DNA of 64,000 bases from NCBI GenBank assembly GCA_003550325.1, contig QKWP01001095.1, positions 92,939 through 156,938 on the forward strand, written 5' to 3'. This document shows positions 1 to 10,800 of the stretch, piece by piece (position 1 is the stretch's first letter; each line of letters starts with the position of its first letter). This DNA comes from Gigaspora rosea (taxonomy: Eukaryota > Glomeromycota > Glomeromycetes > Diversisporales > Gigasporaceae). Both the position numbers and the translations under genes were made by a program. The notes beneath the pieces were generated by a model, which was not told the DNA's origin, made no database searches, and saw nothing but the letters and a program-made list of their open reading frames with translations.

Positions 1-2
1 AT

Positions 3-663
3 TTTTTTAATAGAGTAATGCGAGAAATAGCTCAAAGAACCAGAATTAAACAAAAATTTGCATCCATGTACCACCCACAAATCAACGGCCTTGTAAAAAG
101 GTTTAACCGGACCATATGAGATCCTTGGCGAAGTGCATAAGCCAATACCATGGTGACTGGAACGATTACTTACACCCTGTACTTTTCACATGCAGAACCT
201 TGAGACGTCGCATTACTGGGTTTAGCTCTTTTTATTTAACTTACGGCAAAGAGGTGACTTTACAGTAGAATGGGAAGTGGAAATGTACCCCGCAGAGAGC
301 ATGACAGACGAACAATTTCGATCTATAATTGTGACTCAGACTATGAAAATAATGGACGATTTATTTGAAGCAAGGACAAAAGCCCGAGAAAGAATTCGTA
401 AAACACAACAACAACAAAAATGGTATTACGATAGTCAATATCCACTACAAACTTTCGAAATAGGGGAGGAAGTTCTAAAATATAATGCCAGGTTGGGATC
501 GAAAATTGGGGAAAGTTCGAAGAAAAATGGAGTGGACCGTATAAAATCAATGAAGTTTTGGGAAATGGTACCTATAAACTTCGAACTGTAGACCGATAAG
601 AACAAGTCCTAGCAAAAATAGTACATGGGAGTCAACTGAAAAAGTATATGGTAGATGCAAGGA
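3..663 (+). pseudogene. Ty3/gypsy pol relic (end of integrase)
   Basis: Conceptual translation gives the C-terminal half of a Ty3/gypsy integrase. Frame 3 from base 3 reads the conserved block ASMYHPQ-NGLV-RFNRT, then hits TGA at 118-120. The frame shifts near 124 to LAKCISQYHGDWNDY...TGFSSFYLTYGKEVTL, and shifts again near 265 into a 104-codon open stretch (277-591) covering the linker and C-terminal region (EARTKARERIRKTQQQQKWYYD). Homology continues past the stop as a chromodomain-like linker remnant to about 660. At least two frameshifts and one stop make it non-functional, and the window edge removes the catalytic core. The family assignment rests on these integrase motifs and is secure; no autonomous activity is possible. 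Confidence 0.85.
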
Positions 664-699
664 CAAAAAAATAATCAATAAAAAAAAATTATTATTATA

Positions 700-1292
700 T
701 ATGTGTAAATTTGACGGAGCTCATACTTCAAATGGGGAAAGAAATTGTTCGAAATTTTTGTCTATGCCGATAGAGATCGATTTTATACCAGCTTTTAATC
801 ATGGAACCAATGATCACATTTGAAAATCGATCGGTTACCTGCACCGATTACTTTATTTTGATGATCATATGTTACCCGGTTCGATGACTACATTTTCCTG
901 AGAACTATTACTTCATTTCTATTTTTATCTCATTTCCTTCCTATTACTATATCTTGCATGTATTAAAGAACTATTACTTCATTTATTGAACCTTTAAAGA
1001 TCATTACCTCATAATGTGTAAACGTTCTGTCGTAATTACTACAAAGAATCGTGGGAAAGCGCAAGGTAAAAGATGTATATAAGGAGTTGGCTTTCGCCAG
1101 AGGAATGAGTAGATTTTATTATCAAGAATTATTACTTTGTACATAATTATTTTATAAATAATCCTTAAATAAAACTTACATTTATTTTATCCCTCGATCA
1201 TTAAACATAAATTTCTGCATAAATAAATATTGGCCCTGCATAATCATCTATTACGCAATATCAGAAGTTAATAAAACTAACTGACGATTACA
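700..1292 (+). mobile_element. Candidate 3' LTR of the gypsy relic
   Basis: Directly downstream of the integrase remnant lies about 590 bp with LTR-like signals in the right order: TATATAA at 1076-1082, about 90 bp later AATAAA at 1168-1173, and an end of the form ...GATTACA at 1292. The start is placed near TGTAAATTTGACGG. No second LTR is visible in the window, so the boundaries and the identity are inferred from position only. Confidence 0.35.
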
Positions 1293-2128
1293 TTTGTACC
1301 CAAAGACTTACACGCTCTTTTATTAAATCACTCTCCCAATATTTAAAACAAATACGTTTATTTGAAACCTTTCGAAACCCTAATGATTGTGGCCTGGTAG
1401 TTAAATTGGCATACAAAATTCTTGAAGTCTCTCCCTTGGCCACAACACTGTGCACTTTAGTATTTTTGATTGGTTGTATTTAAAAACGTGACCGAGTGTG
1501 AAATTTTGGGTTTGTACACTTTACCGTTTTGGATTGGCATAACTGAAAAAAACATAATCAGAATGGCGAAGACTATTCTAACATTATCTAAAAGTTACTG
1601 ATTACGATATTTTAAATTAGATTATTAATATTCCCGATTACGACATTCTGAATTCTTTTTAATTATAACTGCAACATGCTAAATTAGTAATTTTTTTTAT
1701 TATGACATCAAACTATACTATCTATCTTTCTGTACTAATGTTCGTCCGTTTAACCATTTCCTGTGGATAATTTACAGATATTATATGAGGCATATCAGAT
1801 ACAGTAAATGTTGTCATTATTCATAATCGATCTATGAATTAATAATCAAAAATATATGAAAATTGAATTAAGAATTTGATTTTTAAAAAATCAACTTTTG
1901 TACTATATATTGCCGGAATAGTAAGGTTTGTAAGAGAATTTTTTACAGTAACTCACGATAGAAATAATAATAATTTCAAACCATACTAACTCAACCTAAA
2001 TACATACTGTAGTTTCATGAATAACAAACCAGTTCTTACATATGAATTTTTTATATTAAGTTCCCAAACATTAATAGATTGTAATTATTTTATCAAATTG
2101 TTATAGCTGTGTTAGCTGTAAAAAAAAG
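1293..2128. other. AT-rich DNA without recognisable gene
   Basis: I see no coding frame, tandem repeat or terminal repeat pair here; the sequence is AT-rich non-coding DNA. Confidence 0.5.
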
Positions 2129-2585
2129 TACCAGAAACGGAGTGATATTGAAAATTTCACGAAGTATAGGGTTTGTATAATGCTGTAATGGTCTTAAGTT
2201 CAAGAACAAGTATGAAGTACAAAAGTAAAAACACTAGCTTCACAATAGATAAAATAATTCTTGCAAAATAGTGAATATATTAACAAAAAATTACATTCCG
2301 CTAAAGATTTAAATGGTTGATTTCTGGATTGTTCATTTTTTCGTATTTGATACTAATTTTCTAGTTTATAATTTTATGTCGATCTATCAACCGGTAAAAT
2401 CATGTTATATCCAAAGTGTGATCATTGTGCTAAAAGCAATGAGATAATGCTTTAACGCTTTTGATTGGTTACACAATCTGTATCCAAAAATGTCAAGACT
2501 AAAATATCGATAAACAAGTTATAATCACAATTCAAATTGTATCCAAATCAACCTTAACCGTATACAGTATTGTGTATCGCATGCA
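2129..2585 (+). mobile_element. Dispersed composite element (CCGTTCCTGGT family), internally deleted copy
   Basis: Starts with TACCAGAAACGGAGTG, the usual outer end of a family seen again at 14557, 34530, 43110-44415 and 53670-54831. It then jumps to the family's other half: a CAAGAACAAG stretch, a block with TCGATCTATCAACCGGTAAAAT, and the segment around GTGATCATTGTGCTAAAA ending at TATTGTGTATCG. No open frame is present. It is a non-autonomous element, superfamily not determined. Confidence 0.6.
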
Positions 2586-2850
2586 TGGAGTACCCTTATG
2601 TCAAGAAAATCCTGAGCTTCAGATCACTGCAGATCACTGCAGATCACTGCCGGTCTAACTCCAGAACTCTGGAAATCGATTACTGCAGATCAATGCCAGT
2701 CTAACTCCAGAGATCGATTCCCGATTACCCTTTCTGATTACTCAGTTGACAATACGCGTGATGCAAATCAAATCAAACTTCGTAAATTTTTGATTGTATA
2801 TTACACATTAATGTAGATTCAGATTTAATAAAAATCTGTTTCATTAATTA
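2586..2850 (+). repeat. Dispersed repeat with CTGCAGATCACTGC motif (copy 1)
   Basis: Begins CCCTTATGTCAAGAAAATCC, contains three tandem copies of CAGATCACTG and a second CTGCAGATCA block, and ends in a stretch running ACGCGT...AATGTAGATTCAGATT. The same order occurs inverted at 28265-28515, including the CCGGTCTAACTCC core. It directly abuts the preceding composite element in this copy. Confidence 0.6.
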
Positions 2851-2867
2851 ATGTCGTGGGTTTCTAT

Positions 2868-2985
2868 TTAACTCACTAAAACCCACTTATACCTGTTTAA
2901 TATAAACTCTACTCTAAAACAAACCTTTAATCTTAACCCCTAACTCTAAAAAATGCGCCCCAAAAATTTTATTTTTCGGTGGTTT
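2868..2985. repeat. Degenerate telomere-like CCCTAA block
   Basis: The sequence AAAACCCACTTATAC...CTTAACCCCTAACTC...GCCCCAAAAATTTT is a diverged version of the core of the MITE at 17897-18127, which carries TTAGGGTTAGGG. It looks like a relic of the same small element. Confidence 0.4.
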
Positions 2986-3723
2986 GTCAATTTTTTTATA
3001 CTGTACATATTTCATTTTAATTTAATCCGTCACAAGGAATATTGGACGTTATATCATTTACTTATGTTTATTTTATTCACGCTAATTTGTAGATGTGCAT
3101 AAGGATAATTATTATTCGATACATTTAGAACAAGCTTTTAGTTCAGGATTAGTGATGTGCCGCGTATAGTACAGTTAGTGATGCGAACGGCTAAAGCTGA
3201 GCTGCAAGCCGAAACGGCTAAGCCGAGCCGATCATCGGCTAGGCTATGGATCTACTAATAAAGTATTGGCTCCAAAAATTTCTCGGCTAAGCCGAACATT
3301 AGCCGTGAGCCGATAGTGAGCCGAATAACATGTGACTATTAGCCAATAGTAGATCATTTAGTATCGTGACATAAATTATGCTTGCGCGAATATTTTTAAA
3401 TTTTTTTTTATTTTATTTTTTCTTATTAATACATCTAGCCGGTTTGCTAAAAATATATCAATTTTGAACTTCGTGATATGATAAGTTCCTACTATATTTA
3501 AGGCCATTTGCATACAATCAACCAGTTCGCTGAAAACTTTCTATTTATTTTGAAATTATACTGGTTTGCTGAAAATTATTAGCAATTTGAGTCATGAACC
3601 TGACTTGGTAGTGGAATAAGATAAGCTGACAATCAAACCGGCCATGGCTTTGGAGCTTTAACCATGGCTTTGGAGCAGAGCCACTTCAAGCTAGATAACT
3701 GGCTTGAGAAATCACGTTAATCC

Positions 3724-4385
3724 NNNNNNNNNNNNNNNNNNNNNNNNNNNNNNNNNNNNNNNNNNNNNNNNNNNNNNNNNNNNNNNNNNNNNNNNNNNNN
3801 NNNNNNNNNNNNNNNNNNNNNNNNNNNNNNNNNNNNNNNNNNNNNNNNNNNNNNNNNNNNNNNNNNNNNNNNNNNNNNNNNNNNNNNNNNNNNNNNNNNN
3901 NNNNNNNNNNNNNNNNNNNNNNNNNNNNNNNNNNNNNNNNNNNNNNNNNNNNNNNNNNNNNNNNNNNNNNNNNNNNNNNNNNNNNNNNNNNNNNNNNNNN
4001 NNNNNNNNNNNNNNNNNNNNNNNNNNNNNNNNNNNNNNNNNNNNNNNNNNNNNNNNNNNNNNNNNNNNNNNNNNNNNNNNNNNNNNNNNNNNNNNNNNNN
4101 NNNNNNNNNNNNNNNNNNNNNNNNNNNNNNNNNNNNNNNNNNNNNNNNNNNNNNNNNNNNNNNNNNNNNNNNNNNNNNNNNNNNNNNNNNNNNNNNNNNN
4201 NNNNNNNNNNNNNNNNNNNNNNNNNNNNNNNNNNNNNNNNNNNNNNNNNNNNNNNNNNNNNNNNNNNNNNNNNNNNNNNNNNNNNNNNNNNNNNNNNNNN
4301 NNNNNNNNNNNNNNNNNNNNNNNNNNNNNNNNNNNNNNNNNNNNNNNNNNNNNNNNNNNNNNNNNNNNNNNNNNNNNNNNNNNNN
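3724..4385. other. Assembly gap (662 N)
   Basis: A run of N replaces the start of the transposase gene, including any BED zinc finger. Open frames drawn through it are meaningless. Confidence 0.99.
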
Positions 4386-6120
4386 GCTGGGAAGCAAACA
4401 AACCAATACCAACTCAACAGCTTCTTCCGTTTAAACCTGAAGCTACAATTTCAAACCAAATCCTCACAACGGCTCAAAAAACTAAATTTAATATGTTAGT
4501 TGCCGAATGGATTATATCAGATACTTTACCTTTTTCTATTGTTTCAAGCCAATCATTTGCTACTATGATCCGATATCTTTATATTAATATAGACTTGCCT
4601 TCGCGTGATGTTATTAAGTCTATCGTTCAACAAGCCTTCGCCATAATGCAAAAAGATATTCAATCTCTTTTTGAACAAATTTCCAGTAAAATTTCCATTA
4701 CATTAGATATTTGGACCTCTCGTGCTAATGTGCCTTTTATTTGTATCACGGCACATTGGATAGATAATAATTGGAACCTCAAAAAAATCTTACTTGATAT
4801 TTGTATGCTCCCTCATGTGAAGAAATTAGTGCTAAATTGTACTCTGTTTTGGCAGCTTTTAATATTACTAACAAAATTCTTTGCGCTACTACTGATGGGG
4901 GCTCTAATATGATTTCGGCAATGCGATTATTAAAGGATAATTTGGTTTTAAAAAATTGTAATTTTCATTTTCAATCTCGTCGCTGCTCGGCGCATATCTT
5001 GAATCTCATCGTTACAACCGGTTTATCGCCTATTAAACTATCAATTGAAAAAGTGCGTAATTTTGTTAATACTATCTCATCATCATCATCTATAACTCAA
5101 GATTTTAAAGAACTTGGACAATCGGTTGGTGAAGGTGAAGCAACTCGTAAAATTCCACAGGATGTTTCAACCCGCTGGAACAGTACTTATCTTATGCTTT
5201 CAACATACATATCCATGCCTACAACGATTTCAGCTATAATTAGACGCAATAAAAATCTTGATAAATTTAAACTTACTTCACAAGAAGAAACCAATCTTCA
5301 AGCTGCAAAGCGGTTTCTTAAACCATTTTATGAAACCACTAATGTTCTTTCTGGTAGCACGTATACGACCTTAGGTATTTCAATTCTGCTAATCGATGAC
5401 ATTGTCGATAATATTTCATCGTACATTCAAGATTTAGCAAGTCCAGAATTTCTCAAAACGGCCGCAACTCAAATGTCTGAAAAGATTCAAAAATATGCTA
5501 ATGAAATTTATGACAAAACAGCATTTATAGCTGCTATCCTTGACCCTCGGATTAAACTAGAATTAATACCTGCTGATATGAATACAGAAGCAAATAATGC
5601 CGTATTTAATAATATTTTTAGAACCGAATATGCTGAGCTTATTTTAAATAACTCCTCTACCTCCCTTACCTCCTCTACTTCCTTTACCTCCTCTACTTCT
5701 CTTATTTCCTCTACTTCCCTTACCTCCTCTGCCTCATCTATCTCCTCTACTTCTCCTACAAATTTAAAAGTACCATTAAATTTAACATATACTGAGCAAA
5801 TTGCTCAAAAAAGACGAAAAGCAAACATTCTTACTGATAGAACAGATGAACTTGCCCAATATTTAAGTGAGGCTGTTTTACCTATGAACGTCGATCCCTT
5901 GAACTGGTGGAAGCTCAATTGTACCCGTTTTCCATATTTGTCTCAAATGGCCAAGGATTATTTAGCCATTCAATCTACATCAGTACCCTCTGAACAAGTA
6001 TTTTCCAAAGCGGGTGATACAGTTCGAGCCAAACGTGCACGCCTATCCGAGAAGAGCCTACAGGCTCTTATGTGTGTTAATTCTTGGGTAAAATATGGAA
6101 TTAAGTTTCGTAAAGAATAA
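4386..6120 (+). pseudogene. hAT transposase, 5' end in gap, one frameshift
   Basis: DDE-type transposase of the hAT superfamily that would cut and join the element's ends in the nucleus. The first part (frame 2, from 4386) carries TLDIWTSRANVPFICITAHW, whose Asp is codon 4706-4708. Near 4797 the frame shifts by one; the second part (frame 1, continuing as a 439-codon open frame from 4801) carries TTDGGSNM (second Asp, residue 32 of that part), the C-x2-H motif CSAH (62-65), TRWNSTY (124-130) and a C-terminal dimerisation domain (about 350-432) with SEQVFS, holding the conserved Glu at 398. All visible catalytic residues are kept. An unusual Ser/Thr tract (about 284-320) is encoded by a TCCTCTACT-type repeat. 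The frameshift is either inactivating or a sequencing error. The N-terminus is not visible. Confidence 0.9.
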
Positions 6121-6332
6121 TTACAAATCATATGTATGTACGTTGTGAAGGGCTCCCTGTGCCCGTAATAGAATTAGTTTATTTTTCTTTCTTTTTTTAT
6201 TTCTTTCTCTTTTCTTCTTTACTTCGTCCTATATACATAGCCACCTATACACTCAACTAGTTAGTACGTATAAAAAGATAAGGCCTAAAGATAGAAGTAG
6301 TAAATTGTTTCCTTATCTGTAAAAACTCCAGT

Positions 6333-6456
6333 GAATTTATTCACGAAGTGGCATTTATTCACTTTGTCGCATTTATTCACGAAGTGACATTTATTCACGA
6401 GGTGACATTTATCCACTAAGTGGCATTTATTCACTTTCTTGCATTTATCGACTAAG
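6333..6456 (+). repeat. Tandem GCATTTATTCACGAAGTG repeat in hAT 3' region
   Basis: About six 18-20 bp units alternate GCATTTATTCAC with GAAGTG, TTTGTC or TAAGTG. It lies 200 bp downstream of the transposase stop, inside the transposon. Confidence 0.8.
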
Positions 6457-6910
6457 TTCAGTAGTCTAAGCCTGTGAACAAATAAGAATGTAAAAAGTAT
6501 TTAAGCGATGGTTTTGTCGCATCTAATAAAGAGAACTCAGTTGAGTTTAATACTTCAAAATCATAATAGTAGAAGTAGTGACTCCAGTAGTTTGTACTTA
6601 TCTCTTAAGTTTCGTCCATAAATCGTCCAAGTTCACTTTTCGTTATTATAAAAACCCTTGTGTCCTTTTCGTTAAGAATTAACCTTCGAAATTCGAGTAG
6701 AAATGTTAACGTAGCATAGTTTCCGTGTGTTTAGTCTTCTTCGATTTACCAGTGAAAGAAAGTAAAAGAACCTAAGTCGTAGCACTTACCCCTATTTATA
6801 CTAAAAACCTTGGTTAGTCACCTGCTCTATTGCTACTACAAATAAGGAAAGGCTTAGCTACCTCATTTATCGAACAATCAGTAGCCCCGTGATTAATTAC
6901 CGAAACGTGA

Positions 6911-7000
6911 CCACGTGATAATCGTGAATCGAAGTTCACGATTGAAATTGAATCGAGTAGAAAACCACGTGATAATCGTGAATCGAAGTTCACGATCAAA
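6911..7000 (+). repeat. Two 54-bp units, each a hairpin
   Basis: CCACGTGATAATCGTGAATC is repeated at 6911 and 6965. Each unit contains ATCGTGAA-TCGAAG-TTCACGAT, an 8-bp stem with 6-nt loop, close to a CACGTG. Confidence 0.8.
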
Positions 7001-7987
7001 TTCGAATACTTGAGCTGTGCCGTATAGAACTTAACTGAAGGAAGGCATACATAGAATATTAGTGTGGAATAAGAATTGTAGCTATAAGAACTACAAGCAG
7101 AATTATTAGATATATTTATCTAGTTCCAACTTCGCCGCAGCAAGACCTCTACGACCTCGAAACCCGGACCAAGTCTTTCCTCGCCTCTTTCTGCCTACCA
7201 CTTCAAGGTTTAGAAGTCTTGAGTGTTTGTAGAGTTAGTTTTAGTTAGTGTTAGTAGTATATTGTGATTATAGTTAGAAATAGGGTATCGTTTTTCCCCT
7301 TCTCAACGTACGTACGTACATATATACAAATTTATTCAAATTTGTAACGCAAATTATTTAATTCACCTTTCGTTATAACTATGTTCTCTATTGTTGAAAA
7401 TATTAAATAGAATTTCTTGTTAAATAAAGATTACTTGAATCCGTTACTGATGCGTAACAGTCAATAAATTGAAAACTTATCCTGTGTATTAAATTTTTAT
7501 TGTTAGTATAATCATATTTTAAAGAAAAGACATTGTTGAATTACTTTCATATAAATCAAATCTAAAATAAGATTATCGTGAAATCGTATTACCATTAGCG
7601 GCTCGGCTCGGCTTGAGGTTTGATCGGCTATAAACGGCTCGGCTCTGGATGTAGAGCCGAAGGATCGGCTCAGCTTGTAAATGTTAGCCGTGAGCCGAGC
7701 CGAGCCGAGCCATTCGCATCACTAAGTACAGTACGCAAAAAATTTTTTTAGAATATTCTAGAACAAATCATATAAAACTATTCATAACTTAAATTTTCCC
7801 TTATAAAACTGCCTTTTATTTTCTAAGCAAACTTATTCCTTGCAAAATTTTGTATATAGATAGTTTATATATCATATATGTACTATACGTATTTCATATA
7901 CTATGCCTAATACACACTATACAACTATACGTACTGTACGCTAAAAAAATTTAGACATCATATAAATGGCACATCACTATTCATTAT

Positions 7988-8843
7988 TTTACTTGATTCA
8001 TCAAATATATTGGACAATAGATGAGTATAGAGTTTTTTATTAATTCTTGTATTTAAGAAAGCTGTTTAACACAAGTATTTACCAGTATTTTTATCTTTTA
8101 TTTAGGTCTACATAAAATTATAATTAATTATCAAGTTTGTGGTTCATTTTTGATTTGCATAAATTTAGTAAGATTATTTATTAATCTGTGTATTTAAAAT
8201 AAACTATTCTTATTAATTAAGATTTATATTTAGGCTGTTCAAAGTTAATTACCGGTAGTTGTTTAATGTAACCCTCCCCCTCAGATTTCTGACCCCCAAA
8301 ATAAACACATATGTTTTGGGCCAATCAAAATTCAGTTGAGCAGTAGAAATATGTTGTGTTTTAATAAGCTGTTTAACTTCTGGTCTCATTAAATTAGCCA
8401 AAATTGTTTTTTAAAACTCTCATAATAAACAAAATTTGACTTGTTGCTTAATGCAATAATATGCGATTATAAGTCTGTAATTGATTAAAAGATGAACTTA
8501 CATATATACATACCTATGTGTCTTTAATATGTTAACAGTTAATTGTGCTAAAGATCCTAAAGGTTAAACCGCACCTATGGTGGTTTTACACTTATTATAT
8601 GTTTTTATAAATTTTTCTGTTTTTATATAAAATTTTTAGCTCAAATTTTTCATTTTGGAGTTAGTATTGGTGCTAGAATTAAGGCTTAGGATAGGTTTTT
8701 GGGGACATAAAGCACTTTTACTTAGTTATCGCTTAACTAGTTTTTAAGCACTTTTACTTAGTGTATCACTTAACTAGTTTTTAAGATAATGCAACATAAA
8801 CATTTTAGTAATAGTGTATAGTTTATATTAATAATTAAACATC
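7988..8843. other. AT-rich DNA with a 36-bp direct duplication
   Basis: No gene seen. At 8711-8785 a unit starting AGCACTTTTACTTAG and ending ACTAGTTTTTAAG is present twice with 36-bp period. A polypyrimidine CCCTCCCCCTC lies near 8272. Confidence 0.5.
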
Positions 8844-8856
8844 AATAAAATTAAAT

Positions 8857-9811
8857 ATTGGGTGTGGTGACTTAGAGAAGTTGGTAAGCTGTCACTCCCC
8901 AAGTGGCAGGTCTAGGGTTCAAATCCCACTATCGATGCTTTGAAAAATAGATCTGTGCTACGGTAACTGTTTCCTGTCAATCAGTTGAGTATATTACCTG
9001 TAGTTCTTGGTTACCATCTTGAATAGGAGCTTTCGGGCGAAGTTGTGTTCGGTAACACAGACAAATGCAAGGAACCGGGGAAATGGAAACCCATTTGGAA
9101 AGACCTGAGTAAGGAGGTAGCAATGATCTTTGACGGTGCTACCAAAACCGAAATATCAGAACTGGACCCGGAGAACTGAACGATAAAAGACCTTCAGAGG
9201 TGAGGGTCCGCCAACCTGGTCGCCGGAGTCGCACCGGAGGAAAAGGACCTATGTTACGGAAGTAGGTACCAAGAAAATAAAAACCATATGGCACCTAATG
9301 CCGGGTAAATCAACCCTTCCGGGCTAACTGGATTGGAAGTTTGGGGTTTTCAGGAAAAGGACTGGTATGAAGGTGATGGTGGGTACTGGGGTTAGAGTGA
9401 ACCTTACAAGGGCAGAAGTAGGTAACTCAGGGGTTCAAGGGAGGACTATCAAGTATAGTACTACTCTGACTACAAGTGTTGATCTCGGTTAATGCGCTGT
9501 TACTGAAGCATAGGTGGTACTTATGTGGGACATGGTGCTACCCTACCAAAAAGTCGACTGTTGGGTGCAATTCCCTTGTCGCATTTGCTGGCTTTCTGAG
9601 GCCAGGCGCAGATCACTGTTCTTGGGGCCTTTGGTTCTCAAGGAATGTCGACCCTTCCTTCCCAATATAGGAACAATTAAACATACGAAAAGTCAATGTG
9701 GAGGTTGAAGTTCGCTGCGGAGAACTTGGGTGGTCTGGCTTTATATGCCATTGTTCTGGGTTAACAGGGTTTGGCAAGGCGTATCGAAAAAAAGAAAAAA
9801 AAAATAATAAA
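8857..9811 (+). mobile_element. Long tRNA-headed SINE-like retroelement
   Basis: The 5' end folds as a tRNA-like head. There is an A-box-like TGACTTAGAGAAGTTGG (8868-8884), a possible anticodon arm GTCAC-TCCCCAA-GTGGC, and a B-box GGTTCAAATCC (8916-8926). A body of about 850 bp, clearly richer in G+C than its surroundings, follows and contains no long frame. It ends in an A-rich tail (9787-9811). The 13-mer AATAAAATTAAAT occurs just before the head (8844-8856) and just after the tail (9812-9824), as expected for target-primed insertion by a LINE. A second copy lies inverted at 18640-19695. The SINE class is inferred; the length is unusually large for a SINE. Confidence 0.7.
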
Positions 9812-10049
9812 AATAAAATTAAATCTTTATTTTGGTAAATATTAGTCTTGAGTTGTTTTTATTTATTATGTTTGTTTAAATTATCTCCGGCTTTCCACTA
9901 AAAATTTTGACATTAAACAATTAATTAATTTTGAACAGCTTTAATTGCACTAATTTAGGTGGCAAGCATAATACTATTTACTAATAAATATTTTTCAAAA
10001 TTACTATATATCGCACTAGAAATAGATTTTATATTTATTTATTTTTATT

Positions 10050-10635
10050 ATTGAATTTATTTTTTTTATTTTCTAGTCGTATTGTCCATTTTGTTATTGC
10101 TATTCGCTCATCATTAGTATTATTCATTTTGGCTTTCATCTTTAAAGCTACTATTGGTAACAGGTTGTTAGAGTAAGCACGAGTATGGGCCTTTTTTGTG
10201 TTAAGGTTAGTAGGAAAAGTAGCATGGGTTTACCAATTTTTTTTTTCTTTTGTTCATTTTGTTATTGCCCTTTGCTCATCATTGGTGTTATTTATTTCAG
10301 TATCTTCTCCTTACATTATTAGTGTCACTATCATAACCTGGTTAGAATTAGTATTGTCCTTTTTTGTATTAAGGTTAAAAGAAAAAGTGACAAAATTTTT
10401 TTTCTTTTGTTGTCCATTTCATTATTTTATTATTGCCCTTTGGGATTGTCCTTTTTTCATATTGAGGTTAGTAGGAAAAGTTTTGGTTTGAATTTTTTTT
10501 TTTTATTGTGCATTTTGTTATGCCCTTTGCTCAATGTTCATTATTTTAGTATTCTCTTCTTATGTCATTATTGTCACTATTGTTAACAGTTAGAGTTAGA
10601 GTAAGTACTAGTATTGTTCATTTTTAATGTTAGGG
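10050..10635 (+). repeat. Tandem repeat of about 170-bp units (block 1)
   Basis: Diverged units carry the landmarks TTTTGTTATTGCCCTTTGCTC, ATTCTCTTCTTA, GTTAGAGTAAG-ACTAGTATTG, CCTTTTTT and TTAGTAGGAAAAGT in fixed order, about three and a half times. The array continues at 11691 after an insertion, and a related block lies inverted at 27800-28165. Confidence 0.7.
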
Positions 10636-10800
10636 TTATATATAGTCTTTCTCCTCTATAATTATGCAGTTTGTAACAAAAAATTGGTAATTATAAAAGA
10701 GTGTGATTATATAGAAGATTTTTTTATAAGTTTTTTAATAAATTGTCTCAAAAATTAATGTAATTATATAGGAGGTGATTATAGAGGAAGAAGACTGCAG
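10636..10800. mobile_element. Small MITE with AGTCTTTCTCCTCTATAATT ends
   Basis: Left end AGTCTTTCTCCTCTATAATTAT and right end ATAGAGGAAGAAGACT are imperfect inverted repeats about 165 bp apart. It sits inside the 170-bp tandem array. Confidence 0.55.

Larger units (their letters stand above)
3176..7724 (+). mobile_element. hAT DNA transposon with 8-bp target duplication
   Basis: Perfect 8-bp duplications AGTACAGT flank it at 3168-3175 and 7725-7732. Terminal inverted repeats begin TAGTGATGCGAA(C/T)GGCT. Both subterminal regions (3185-3350 and 7600-7715) are packed with GGCTCGGCT/AGCCGAGCCG motifs in both orientations, the kind of transposase-binding repeats known from hAT elements. A transposase lies between, interrupted by an assembly gap. 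The 1.6 kb after the transposase is non-coding with two internal tandem repeats. Length including gap is about 4.5 kb. Confidence 0.93.
3150..7979. mobile_element. hAT-type MITE split by a younger hAT element
   Basis: Inverted ends TAGTGATGTGCC and GGCACATCACTA enclose about 273 bp of their own sequence once the inner hAT insertion (3176-7724) and one target duplication are removed. Flanking 8-mers TTCAGGAT and TTCATTAT match at 6 of 8 positions, as expected for an old hAT insertion. The right arm (GTACAGTACGTATAGT... on the minus strand) recurs at 31968. Confidence 0.6.

Noticed and set aside
341-550. 69-codon minus-strand frame
   Set aside because: Shadow of the integrase remnant on the plus strand.
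3686-4912. Long open frames on both strands through the N run
   Set aside because: They consist of undefined bases; only the part after 4385 on the plus strand is real coding sequence.
9476-9708. Two overlapping 64-codon frames
   Set aside because: They lie in the body of the SINE-like element, overlap each other in different frames and are not kept in the second copy.
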